Assembly (NCBI RefSeq): GCF_900086715.1
Contig: NZ_FLKH01000012.1
Coordinates: forward strand, 558,001 to 622,000
Source of the DNA: Gracilibacillus timonensis
GTDB lineage: Bacteria; Bacillota; Bacilli; Bacillales; Amphibacillaceae
Reading direction: 5' to 3'
Length of the DNA stretch: 64,000 nt
Shown: positions 28,377-36,331 of the stretch, piece by piece
Layout of the letters: each line of letters begins with the position of its first letter
How positions within the stretch are numbered: position 1 is the first letter of the stretch
The notes under the pieces: generated by a model
Database searches by the model: none
What the model was told of the DNA's origin: nothing
What the model saw: only the letters and a program-made list of their open reading frames with translations
Program-made: the position numbers and the translations under genes

Positions 28377-29732
28377 ATGTACACCAAAACTTTTTTCTGC
28401 TTGATTCTTATGTGCACTTTCTTTCTGTTACCTGGCTTCGTATCAGCGGAAGATTTTGGACCAGAGGAATGGCAGCAATATCGAATGAAAAGTGATAAAA
28501 ATGCGGTATTTGATAATGGGAGTGATCCGCTTGAAAGTCAAGTTTACGAAACGGCGGATGAAGTAAGGGCGACGCCGGTAGTTGTCGGTGATAGATTATT
28601 TGTGGGAAATCATAATTCTGGTGATTTATTTGCTTTTGATATTGCAAGTGGAGAAGAAATCTGGCGTAATCAGGCACCTAATTGGATTCATTCAGAAATG
28701 ATTTATCAAGATGGTACTATTTTTGTAGGTTATGGGAATCGCTATTTCCAGGATAATGGTATCCGAGGTACAGGGGAGAGTGGTGTCTTAGCATTGGATG
28801 CGGGAAATGGCGATATTTTATGGAAGTACGTAACGGAAGGAGAAGTTATGCCTACTCCGGTTTATTATGATGGTGCTGTGTATGCAGCTACTGGAGATCG
28901 ACATTTATATAAGTTAGAACCTGATTCTGGTGAATTGTTGCACAAAGCAGAAATCGGCTCCACTGTCAGTATGTCGGCACCGAATATTACGGATGATCAG
29001 CTGTTTGTAGGCGGGAGCAGTCCATCACCTTACACATTCTCAGCCTATTATTTAACATCAGATGAATTTGCCTGGCAGACAGAATTCCCTGAAGTTATTG
29101 CTGGTCTTGATGATGTGCCACCAGCCGTTGCAGACGACCTGGTTATTACGACGGCGATAGAAGGCACACAGGAAGAACCAGAGCATAAGATGTATGCGAT
29201 GGATACGGAAACAGGAGAATTAGCATGGGAAGCTAGTTTTGGCGTTGGTCAGTTTGTCAAAAACAATAAATCTGGCGCACCTATCATTTATGAAGACATG
29301 ATCTATGTGGGAAGCCCGATCACCAAAACATTTTATGCGTTTGATTTGGATACAGGGGAGAAGCAATGGGAATTTGAGAATGAAGTGATGAAAGCACCTC
29401 CTGTTGCACAAGATGGGGTAGTTTATTTTTCGAATGCGGAAGGATTTATTTATGCGTTGGACGCTGAATCAGGCGAAGCATTAGGAGAGAAACAGCTACA
29501 AGGTGTATTGGCTCCTGCAGGTCCTATTATTGTCAATAATACGATGTTTATTGGTAGTCAGGATTCCAATGTATATGCCGTTCCAATTGAAGAATTTGGA
29601 GAAGATGTATTACAACATGCAAGTAAACATACTGGAATCAATCAGACCATGGTCTATACAATCGGTGCTTTGCTTCTCATTGTCCTTGTTATTGGTTTGG
29701 TATGGTTGAAAAGACGTCGTCAAAGAGGATAA
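28377..29732 (+). CDS. Membrane-anchored PQQ-type beta-propeller protein
   Basis: 451 residues. An N-terminal signal peptide (FFCLILMCTFFLLPGFVSA) is followed by about seven propeller blades with repeats of the type LALDAGNGDILWKY, YAMDTETGELAWEA, YAFDLDTGEKQWEF and YALDAESGEA. One C-terminal helix (TIGALLLIVLVIGLVWLKR) and a basic stop-transfer tail end it. The domain would be outside the membrane. Such PQQ_2 repeats occur in dehydrogenases that bind PQQ and in non-catalytic scaffolds like BamB; no dehydrogenase metal or disulfide motif is obvious. ATG 28377 has GGTGAGGAG 6 bases upstream. Divergent from the flavin-type lipoprotein. Confidence 0.85.
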   Translation: MYTKTFFCLILMCTFFLLPGFVSAEDFGPEEWQQYRMKSDKNAVFDNGSDPLESQVYETADEVRATPVVVGDRLFVGNHNSGDLFAFDIASGEEIWRNQAPNWIHSEMIYQDGTIFVGYGNRYFQDNGIRGTGESGVLALDAGNGDILWKYVTEGEVMPTPVYYDGAVYAATGDRHLYKLEPDSGELLHKAEIGSTVSMSAPNITDDQLFVGGSSPSPYTFSAYYLTSDEFAWQTEFPEVIAGLDDVPPAVADDLVITTAIEGTQEEPEHKMYAMDTETGELAWEASFGVGQFVKNNKSGAPIIYEDMIYVGSPITKTFYAFDLDTGEKQWEFENEVMKAPPVAQDGVVYFSNAEGFIYALDAESGEALGEKQLQGVLAPAGPIIVNNTMFIGSQDSNVYAVPIEEFGEDVLQHASKHTGINQTMVYTIGALLLIVLVIGLVWLKRRRQRG

Positions 29733-29774
29733 ATGATGTGTTACCACCAGCTTTAAAACCTGATGAATGATCAT

Positions 29775-29800
29775 GTTTAATTGTCAATCCTTCAGGGAAC
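29775..29800 (+). promoter_or_regulatory. Sigma-B promoter of csbD
   Basis: GTTTAA (29775-29780), a 14-base spacer and GGGAAC (29795-29800) match the general-stress consensus GTTTAA-N12-14-GGGWAW at all but the last base, 28 bases before csbD. Confidence 0.78.
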
Positions 29801-29827
29801 CAGTCATTGTAAAGGAGGATTGGTAAC

Positions 29828-30031
29828 ATGACAGATGGATTTAAAGATAAAGTAGAGGGAGCAAAGGATAAAGTAAAAGGGGAAGCAAAAGATGCGTATG
29901 GAAAACTAACAGGTCAGAAAAGTAAACAAGCAGAAGGCAAAATAGATAAGGCGAAGGGTTTTGCCAAGGACACGAAAGGAAATATAAAAGATGCCAAAAA
30001 CGAAAATGAGGAAGAAAACGATCAGCGCTAA
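29828..30031 (+). CDS. csbD: CsbD family general stress protein
   Basis: 67 residues, Lys/Glu/Ala/Gly-rich with repeated KDKVKGEAKDAYGKLTG and KGFAKDTKGNIKDA units typical of CsbD. It is highly hydrophilic and likely partly disordered. CsbD is a sigma-B-controlled stress protein of unknown mechanism; the well-placed sigma-B promoter here agrees. AAAGGAGG precedes the ATG. A strong terminator follows. Confidence 0.93.
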   Translation: MTDGFKDKVEGAKDKVKGEAKDAYGKLTGQKSKQAEGKIDKAKGFAKDTKGNIKDAKNENEEENDQR

Positions 30032-30043
30032 AGGGATAGTTAT

Positions 30044-30088
30044 AGCAGACAGGACGCTTATTTGAAAGTGACCTGTCTGCTTGTTTTT
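30044..30088 (+). terminator. Terminator of csbD
   Basis: AGCAGACAGG and CCTGTCTGCT arms followed by TTGTTTTT. Confidence 0.82.
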
Positions 30089-30372
30089 AGCATATAGATG
30101 TAACTAACCTGAAATTTGACTTGTTCAAGGCTCTGGACAGACTTGGATAGTGATAAATCGTTAATGTAAACTAATTCGGGGGCCAAAAACGCTTGCTTGA
30201 CTTATTTTTCTAGCAGCAACGTATGGTAAGGTGATCGAATTCTAGCTTTCTTACGGACTGAGGAGAAGCAAACCAGTTCCTGAGCCCATAAGAAATGAGT
30301 GATGTGCTGCGCTGCGCAAATCACGGGAGACATCTAACTCGATGCTATTTTAGCTAGTCGTTCCTTTTTGAA
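30089..30372. other. Gene-free interval, no function seen
   Basis: About 280 bases between the csbD terminator and the terminator of the next minus-strand gene. It contains a GC-richer stretch (CTGCGCTGCGCAAATCACGG) but no open frame of note and no match to the two repeat families that I could establish. Confidence 0.4.
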
Positions 30373-30375
30373 TAT

Positions 30376-30402
30376 AAAAAAAGAGCCTTCCTAAGAAGAC
30401 CC
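30376..30402 (-). terminator. Terminator of the NlpC/P60-like gene
   Basis: On the minus strand GGGTCTTC and GAAGGCTC pair (with G-U) around TTAG, followed by seven T residues. Confidence 0.65.
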
Positions 30403-30411
30403 TTTTGTTGC

Positions 30412-31257
30412 TTATCTAATAAATGATTTTGCTCCAATATAGTGATTTTGCCAATAATCGATACTCATATCTGCAGCTACAACACCTTCACTGCCAGTAT
30501 GGATCATTTGGTTATTACCGATATAAATTCCGCTGTGAGAAGCTCCTTCTGTGTCATAGGTACCTTCAAAGAAAACCACATCACCAATCTGCGGAGAGTC
30601 CACGTGAACACCAGTATTTGCCCACATGTCACTATGAGTACGAGAAATATCTACTCCTACTTGATTGAAAACGTAGTTAATGAAACCACTGCTATCCATT
30701 CCGCTAGGGCTTGTCCCACCCCATGCATACGGCGTACCAATTACGCTTTGAGCAGTGTCAACGATATCTTGCTGGATAGAAGTATCTGTTGTATTAGAAT
30801 CATTGTTGTCACTTGGCTGATCAACCTCAACCACTTCTTCTTGATTACCTTCACTGCTGGAACCATTAGTAGGTACGTCTAAGGATTGAGCAGTATTTGG
30901 ACCGACAATGCCATCCACCTGCAATCCTTGATCGGCTTGGAAATCCCGAACTGCTTGTGCGGTAATATCCCCAAAAATGCCATCAATGTTATATGTATAA
31001 TAACCTTGATCCTGTAGTTGAATTTGGATATCTTCTACGGATTCGTTAACGTCACCTTGTTGGATAAGTGAGGTTTGATTAGCAACGGGTTGCTCTATGT
31101 TAGGAGCGTTGCTTTCGTTAATGGAAATATCACCTTCTGAAGATCCTTCACCAGCTTTAGCAAAGACGCTGCCGCTGAATACGGGGGTAAGGGCAATTGA
31201 GGTGACAATTGCAGTCGAAATAACGTATTTTTTTAGATAATGTTGCGATTCTACCAA
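30412..31257 (-). CDS. Secreted PG-binding / NlpC-P60-like protein with Ser at the catalytic Cys position
   Basis: 281 residues. Signal peptide ending near VFSGSVFAKA, then a peptidoglycan-binding-1 domain (VEDIQIQLQDQGYYTYNIDG then FGDITAQAVRDFQ), a Ser/Asn/Asp linker, and an NlpC/P60 fold. Where active enzymes have DCSG this protein has DSSG: Ser189 is encoded by AGC (30693-30691) in SGMDSSGFINYVF. The His in ASHSGIYIGNN is kept. I believe some Bacillus homologues share DSSG, so it may be a subfamily with altered or no hydrolysis, possibly wall-binding only. TTG start with GGAGGAG 6 bases upstream. A terminator-like hairpin sits in its leader. Confidence 0.88.
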   Translation of the reverse strand: MVESQHYLKKYVISTAIVTSIALTPVFSGSVFAKAGEGSSEGDISINESNAPNIEQPVANQTSLIQQGDVNESVEDIQIQLQDQGYYTYNIDGIFGDITAQAVRDFQADQGLQVDGIVGPNTAQSLDVPTNGSSSEGNQEEVVEVDQPSDNNDSNTTDTSIQQDIVDTAQSVIGTPYAWGGTSPSGMDSSGFINYVFNQVGVDISRTHSDMWANTGVHVDSPQIGDVVFFEGTYDTEGASHSGIYIGNNQMIHTGSEGVVAADMSIDYWQNHYIGAKSFIR

Positions 31258-31271
31258 TGTTACTCCTCCTT

Positions 31272-31335
31272 AAAAAATTGTAGTAGAATTAAGCGAAAGC
31301 CTAATTACCGCTTATTACGCTCAACTGTCTACTAC
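31272..31335 (-). promoter_or_regulatory. Leader terminator-like hairpin (possible attenuator) before the NlpC/P60-like gene
   Basis: On the minus strand GTAGTAGA (31335-31328) and TCTACTAC (31287-31280) pair perfectly. An inner AAGCG/CGCTT pair lies between, and AATTTTTT follows directly, then AAGGAGGAG of the gene. A transcript from upstream would meet a terminator just before the ribosome site. It does not look like the ydaO/c-di-AMP riboswitch that often precedes such genes. Confidence 0.5.
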
Positions 31336-31549
31336 TTTAACATCTGAACATCACAGGGGAGTTGCAAAATATTTAAGCAGGGATAACAAATTATGATAAA
31401 TTATTACACAGATAAATCGACATTAGAAGTGATAATTTGGCTATGACGGCTTATTCTTCACATTTTACAAAGAACCCCATTTCAATTAGGTAAAAAGATG
31501 ACACAAGCAATAATCAAAACCGTTTGTAAAAGGGATTTATATTACACAA

Positions 31550-31592
31550 AGAATCAAGTTGTTTCCATTCTGGGGGATCACAACTTGATTCT
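31550..31592 (-). terminator. Hairpin after the alpha/beta hydrolase gene
   Basis: AGAATCAAGTTGT (31550-31562) is inverted at ACAACTTGATTCT (31580-31592), 17-base loop. On the minus strand it is followed by TTTGTG, an imperfect T tract. Rest of 31336-31549: no gene seen. Confidence 0.6.
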
Positions 31593-31601
31593 GAATGTAG
31601 T

Positions 31602-32546
31602 CTACCTCATTTGATTATCTAACCAGCTAGTTATTTTTGTGATTACTTCATTCGCTAGGGACAGCTTGGACTGCTGTTCGATAAAATCGGCTGTTTGCTG
31701 ATGCGGAGGCTGATCTTCTCCTTTTCGTAAAAAATGATTGATCTCAGGGATGATCTGCCATTCTGCTTGACCGGAAACGAGTTCGGCTATAGTCTGGGCA
31801 TGATCTGGCGGTACATGCTGATCATTAGCACCGGTTAGGCTGAAGGTGGGACAATGGATAGCTGGAAGTATTTCGCAGACATTATAACGCCAAAATTCTC
31901 GAATATATTTTGCGTTTATCCGTCTTCCGTTAGACATCATTACCTCTTGATCAGAGAAGAGTATCTTATTTCGTTGTTTATTTAATACTTTTTTTTGCAG
32001 GGAATCGATTTTAAATAGGCGATAAAGCAAGCTTTTCAATGATTTACTTTGTTTGAACTGCTCAAAAAACGCATCATTTTGCCGATTGGTTAAATCAATG
32101 ATGGATTCTGCTAAACCGCTAAGCAAGATGATTCCCTGCACCTCCTCTTGTTTTTGTATGGCTGGGGTGATCATCGCCCCTTCGCTATGTCCTAGTAAAT
32201 AAATTTGTTCAGCGTTTACTTCCGTTACTTCACGCAAATGATGGATGCAGTGTACGGCATCTTCAATAAAGTCATAGAAACCGGTCTCTAAAAAGTCTCC
32301 TTCACTTTCAAAGAGCCCTCGCTTATCATAACGAAATGACGCATATCCGCGAGCAGCTAACGCCTCCGCTATGTCTTGATATAAATACATCGCTGGTTGT
32401 TCTGCTGTATCGCCATTTCGGTCTATCTCGCCGGAACCAGGAATAATGAGAACGGTAGGGTAGCTGACTTGTTCGCTATCGGGAAAGGTGAAGGTACCTT
32501 GTAATGGATATGCTGCGGGGATCGTTATTTCCTTTTGATTGAACAT
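31602..32546 (-). CDS. Alpha/beta hydrolase (prolyl-oligopeptidase-like serine hydrolase)
   Basis: 314 residues. VLIIPGSGEIDRNGD carries the oxyanion region, LLGHSEGAM the nucleophile Ser, TGANDQHVPPDHA the Asp, and PEINHFLRKGE the His. No signal peptide, so cytosolic. It resembles small alpha/beta hydrolases such as YtaP-like or dienelactone-type enzymes; the substrate is unknown. AAAAGGAG precedes the ATG. Monocistronic, between a hairpin at 31550 and repeat copy D. Confidence 0.9.
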   Translation of the reverse strand: MFNQKEITIPAAYPLQGTFTFPDSEQVSYPTVLIIPGSGEIDRNGDTAEQPAMYLYQDIAEALAARGYASFRYDKRGLFESEGDFLETGFYDFIEDAVHCIHHLREVTEVNAEQIYLLGHSEGAMITPAIQKQEEVQGIILLSGLAESIIDLTNRQNDAFFEQFKQSKSLKSLLYRLFKIDSLQKKVLNKQRNKILFSDQEVMMSNGRRINAKYIREFWRYNVCEILPAIHCPTFSLTGANDQHVPPDHAQTIAELVSGQAEWQIIPEINHFLRKGEDQPPHQQTADFIEQQSKLSLANEVITKITSWLDNQMR

Positions 32547-32730
32547 TTTTCCAGCTCCTTTTGGTTATAAATTCTGTTCGATAGGTTGTTTAAAGGGTTA
32601 TTCTTGCATTACTAATAATGAACATCTTGATTCCGTTTTAGGCTCATTTCGTGCTATATGCCGTCATTAGTCTTTATTTGCCACTTGGATAAGGCAAGAC
32701 TCGTTGCCTGACATTTAGCGAGATTTTAAC

Positions 32731-32883
32731 TATATAAGTTGCATGAAATCATTTCCCATTGATCGGATAGGTGCTCTTGTTCCATTTACATGAATGGATT
32801 AAACGAAGTATTATCAGGAAATAATGTGAGCAAAGACTTGCTTGTCACACGTTTTTGTTGCATTTATACGTTCAACTTATATA
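32731..32883 (+). repeat. Dispersed TIR repeat element, copy D (forward, most complete)
   Basis: TATATAAGTTGCA (32731-32743) and TTCAACTTATATA (32871-32883) bound it. Inside, in order: ATTGATCGGATAGGTGCTCT, the hairpin TTCCATT...AATGGATT, GAAGTATTATCAGGAAATAA, GAGCAAAGACTTGCTTG and CACACGTTTTTGTTGCA. It lies between convergent/divergent genes and fills part of the 468-base gap 32547-33014; the rest holds no gene that I see. Confidence 0.78.
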
Positions 32884-33014
32884 GAAGGGGTGACTATAAG
32901 TAATCATATCATAATTATTGAAGAGATTGTACATTGCAATAAATTGACGTTCGTTCTGCATCTCTTTAAAATAAATAATATAATGAAGAGGTTGTTCCAA
33001 AAGGAGAGAAAACT

Positions 33015-33542
33015 ATGCACTATACCATAAGACAAGAAACAGAAACTGACTATGCTGAAACCGAACGAATAGTGAAGCAGGCGTTTGCCGATGAGACATA
33101 CAGTGATCAAACAGAGCATGTTTTAGTACATAAAATCAGACAAACAGAAGCGTTCGTCCCAGAACTATCCTTCGTTGCGTTTAATGAAACCAATGAAATA
33201 GTTGGGCAGGTACTGTTATCCAAGATAACCATTGGAGCCTTCCATACTCCATCCTTGGCACTTGCGCCGGTATCTGTATTGCCTGCATATCAGGGACAAG
33301 GGATCGGTAGTAAGCTGATTGGTACATCGTTGCAGAAGGCCGCAAAGCTTGGTTATTCCTCTGTTATTGTACTTGGCCATCCAGATTATTATCCGCGATT
33401 TGGTTTTGCGCCAGCAAGCAAGTGGGAAATAACGGCACCTTTTGCAGTAGAAGATGAAGCGTTCATGGCAGTTGAGTTAATACAGGGCGGGCTAACTAAT
33501 ACACAAGGTGTTGTCCAGTACAGCGCACCCTTTGATCAATAA
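33015..33542 (+). CDS. GNAT family N-acetyltransferase
   Basis: 175 residues. Motif A is APVSVLPAYQGQGIGSKLIG with the Q/R-x-x-G-x-G/A acetyl-CoA loop, then SSVIVLGHPDYYPRFGFAPA, typical of the YhbS-like subgroup. Acceptor unknown. AAAAGGAGAG precedes the ATG by 6-7 bases. Stands alone. Confidence 0.92.
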   Translation: MHYTIRQETETDYAETERIVKQAFADETYSDQTEHVLVHKIRQTEAFVPELSFVAFNETNEIVGQVLLSKITIGAFHTPSLALAPVSVLPAYQGQGIGSKLIGTSLQKAAKLGYSSVIVLGHPDYYPRFGFAPASKWEITAPFAVEDEAFMAVELIQGGLTNTQGVVQYSAPFDQ

Positions 33543-33663
33543 TCCAACATCACTTGGCAAAATGGATATTTAAAGACAGAATCAGTATAATATAGGGAGA
33601 TTGCCATCAGCAACGATAGGTCGCTGATGGCTAAGAAAAATATCTGTAAAAGAAGGGATAACT

Positions 33664-34497
33664 GTGTTTGTCATCATACTTTGTTTTATAATAGGTTTGG
33701 CCTCTGCCACGGTAGGGAGTTTAGTAGGACTTGGGGGCGGAGTGATACTTGTTCCCACATTATTAATTCTGCATGTTACTACGCCGTCGTTTGACTGGGC
33801 GGATACTAGTACGATTGTCGGGATATCACTGATTATTATGATTTTCACTGCGGCATCCTCCACTTATACGTATGCCAAAAATCATCGAATCGATTATAAG
33901 AGTGGTGTATATTTTATTATTGGAAGTTTACCTGGTGGAATATTAGGAGCATGGCTTAATCAGTTTGTCGAAACAGACATGTTCTCTGTGTTTCTAGGAC
34001 TTTTTATGTTGGTGATCTTCCTTGTCTTTATTTTGAAAAAAACACCGGATTCCGGTGAGCAAATGCCTCTGAAGAAAGGCAGACATAAGGTGAGGAGAGA
34101 AATCACAATTGGTTCTTCTACTTATCGTTATGGGTTTTCGCCAGTTATTGCTATGTTGATTGCCTTTGTGGTGGGGGTATTATCCGGATTTTTCGGTATT
34201 GGCGGGGGTTCTTTAATGGTGCCAGCGATGATTTTACTCTTCTATTTTCCACCACATATTGCAACGGCAACCTCGATGTTTATGATCTTAACACTTAGCA
34301 CGGTCAGTTCATTAACACATATCAGCCTGGGACATATCGAGTGGATGTACGTTTGGGCATTTATTCCGGGTGCTTGGTTTGGCGGTATACTAGGGGCCAA
34401 ACTGAATCAACGTTTGTCGAGCACCTCGGTAGAATATTTGCTTCGCGCCATTCTGTTGTTGATTGGTTTGCGATTAATATGGCAAGGACTGTTTTAG
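33664..34497 (+). CDS. yunE: TSUP family (TauE/SafE) membrane transporter YunE
   Basis: 277 residues, about eight helices with the paired family motifs SLVGLGGGVILVPTLLIL in the first half and GFFGIGGGSLMVPAMILLF in the second. TSUP proteins export sulfite or organosulfonates; the substrate here is unknown. GTG start at 33664 with GAAGGGA upstream. Directly followed by yunD and then yunC and yunB, the same four genes grouped in B. subtilis. Confidence 0.9.
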   Translation: MFVIILCFIIGLASATVGSLVGLGGGVILVPTLLILHVTTPSFDWADTSTIVGISLIIMIFTAASSTYTYAKNHRIDYKSGVYFIIGSLPGGILGAWLNQFVETDMFSVFLGLFMLVIFLVFILKKTPDSGEQMPLKKGRHKVRREITIGSSTYRYGFSPVIAMLIAFVVGVLSGFFGIGGGSLMVPAMILLFYFPPHIATATSMFMILTLSTVSSLTHISLGHIEWMYVWAFIPGAWFGGILGAKLNQRLSSTSVEYLLRAILLLIGLRLIWQGLF

Positions 34498-34513
34498 AAG
34501 GGGGTTTGGCTAG

Positions 34514-35899
34514 ATGATCGAACGTTTTCATTTTTATTATTGTAATGATTTACATAGTCATTTTGATCAGTGGCCAAATATTGTACACTATTTCAAAAAA
34601 GAGAAGGAGAAAAATGCACAGCGTGGTCAGCAGAGCTGGATCGTCGATATTGGGGATCATATTGATCGTTCTCATCCAATTGCAGAGGCTTTTCGTGGCA
34701 AGGCCAATATTCGCTTATTAAATGAAGCGGGGTTTGATTTTGCCACGTTAGGCAACAATGAAGGAATCACGCTAGAGCATGAAGATTTATTTCATTTATA
34801 TGATCAAGCGGCATTTCAAGTAGCTTGTGCTAATTTGGATACGTTGCAAGGACCTAATCCTTCCTGGTTAAAAGACAGTATCACATTTGAAACAAAGTAT
34901 CAATTAAGGGTGACAATATTTGGTTTGACGGCTCCGTTTACTGCTTTTTATCAGCCATTAGGATGGCAAGTTACTTCTCCTTATGACTATTTGGCCGAAC
35001 ATATTCAAGCGTTAAAAAAAGATTGTGATGTATTGATTTTCTTATCACATCTCGGATTGTCCGATGATGAAATGATTGCGGAGAAATACCCGGAGATTGA
35101 TGTGATTATCGGTGGTCACACCCATCATTTGTTAAAAAATGGGAAAGAGGTTAATCAAAGCCTGTTAACGGCTGCAGGGAAATTTGGGAAGTATGTCGGT
35201 GAAGTCCATCTGGAGTGGGACCATACAGTAGGCCAATTGACGAAAAAGCAAGCCTATACAGTGGAAACAGAGTACTTGGATCGAGATCAGGCAACAGTGA
35301 ATTTGGTCCAATCGATGGAACAGCAAGCAATGGAGTTACTACAGCAGCCAGTAACCGAGCTTGCCCAGCCACTAAGGGTTGATTGGTTTGCTAATACGCC
35401 GATTATTCAAGAACTGACGGATAAGTTAAGGGAATGGACAGATGCTGATATTGCCATGCTAAACGCTGGTATTTTGTTAGATGGTTTACCTGAGGGAGTA
35501 GTGACCTATGGAGATATTCATCAAATATGTCCACATCCGATTAATCCATGTACAGTGCCGTTAAGGGGCATAGAGGTACTGGAAGTGATCAGAGGAGCTT
35601 GTCAATCTTCTTTACGACATTTAGAGTTAACTGGGTTTGGTTTTCGAGGAAAAATTATAGGTGAGTTTGTCTTTAGTGGAGTCAAGGTGACGCTACAAAG
35701 CGATCAAGATGGTTCAACAAGAGTACAGGATGTAGAATGGCAGGGGAGACCGCTGAAATTAAATCGCATTTACACCTTTGCTACTGCTGATATGTTTACT
35801 TTTGGCAATATGTTTCCGGAAATTGTCCGTTCCACAAGGAAAGAATTTTTTCTTCCAGAGTTTATGCGAGATCTGTTAGCGCAAATGCTGAAACAATAG
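34514..35899 (+). CDS. yunD: Metallophosphatase / 5'-nucleotidase family protein YunD
   Basis: 461 residues. N-terminal calcineurin-like phosphoesterase domain with YCNDLHSHFD, GDHIDRSHP, LGNNEG and GGHTHH, then a 5'-nucleotidase C-terminal domain (ADIAMLNAGILLDGLPEG). No signal peptide, so cytosolic, unlike classical secreted 5'-nucleotidases. Likely hydrolyses nucleotide phosphoesters. Starts 16 bases after yunE with AAGGGGG. Confidence 0.93.
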   Translation: MIERFHFYYCNDLHSHFDQWPNIVHYFKKEKEKNAQRGQQSWIVDIGDHIDRSHPIAEAFRGKANIRLLNEAGFDFATLGNNEGITLEHEDLFHLYDQAAFQVACANLDTLQGPNPSWLKDSITFETKYQLRVTIFGLTAPFTAFYQPLGWQVTSPYDYLAEHIQALKKDCDVLIFLSHLGLSDDEMIAEKYPEIDVIIGGHTHHLLKNGKEVNQSLLTAAGKFGKYVGEVHLEWDHTVGQLTKKQAYTVETEYLDRDQATVNLVQSMEQQAMELLQQPVTELAQPLRVDWFANTPIIQELTDKLREWTDADIAMLNAGILLDGLPEGVVTYGDIHQICPHPINPCTVPLRGIEVLEVIRGACQSSLRHLELTGFGFRGKIIGEFVFSGVKVTLQSDQDGSTRVQDVEWQGRPLKLNRIYTFATADMFTFGNMFPEIVRSTRKEFFLPEFMRDLLAQMLKQ

Positions 35900-35959
35900 G
35901 ATCCATAAACACCAAAGCAGCCTCTTTTTCATAGACTAAGAGGAAAAGGGGTGTGTTGG

Positions 35960-36274
35960 ATGATGATGGAGGTTTATCCAATTACGATAGAAGGGAAAAC
36001 ATTCACAGCGATCACTGTAAAGCTACCACATACCAACCTATTGGTAATTTCTAATGAGATAGGTTATGTGATGTGCGGTGCTTTGGACGTGGAGTTATTA
36101 AATGAAAAATTGTCGGATCGCCCAATTGTGGCAGGTCGAGCAGTCGGTGTCAAGACCATTGCTGAGCTGCAAGAGGCAGAGTTAGAGAGTGTGACTCATC
36201 ATGCTAGGCAATACGGATGGCAACAAGGCATGAAAGTGCGTGAGGCATTAGTAAAGATTGGCCAAGAAAAATAG
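35960..36274 (+). CDS. yunC: DUF1805 family protein YunC
   Basis: 104 residues from ATG 35960; GGAAAAGGGG lies 9 bases upstream. ITIEGKTFTAITVKLPHTNL, YVMCGALDVELLNEKL and IVAGRAVGVKTIAEL match remembered B. subtilis YunC closely. Function unknown. It is the last gene before a terminator that overlaps the start of yunB. Confidence 0.92.
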   Translation: MMMEVYPITIEGKTFTAITVKLPHTNLLVISNEIGYVMCGALDVELLNEKLSDRPIVAGRAVGVKTIAELQEAELESVTHHARQYGWQQGMKVREALVKIGQEK

Positions 36275-36292
36275 ATATACGTATATAAACGG

Positions 36293-36331
36293 CTCCCCTT
36301 ATCATAAATATAAGATAGGGGGAGATTTTTT
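36293..36331 (+). terminator. Terminator of yunC that contains the yunB ribosome site
   Basis: CTCCCCTTATC (36293-36303) pairs with GATAGGGGGAG (36314-36324), one G-U pair, followed by six T, and the yunB ATG is at 36332. The AGGGGGAG ribosome site of yunB is the 3' arm of the hairpin. Confidence 0.8.

Noticed and set aside
31258-31440. ydaO (c-di-AMP) riboswitch before the NlpC/P60-like gene
   Set aside because: Such riboswitches often precede these genes, but the conserved core motifs are not visible; only a terminator hairpin is clear.
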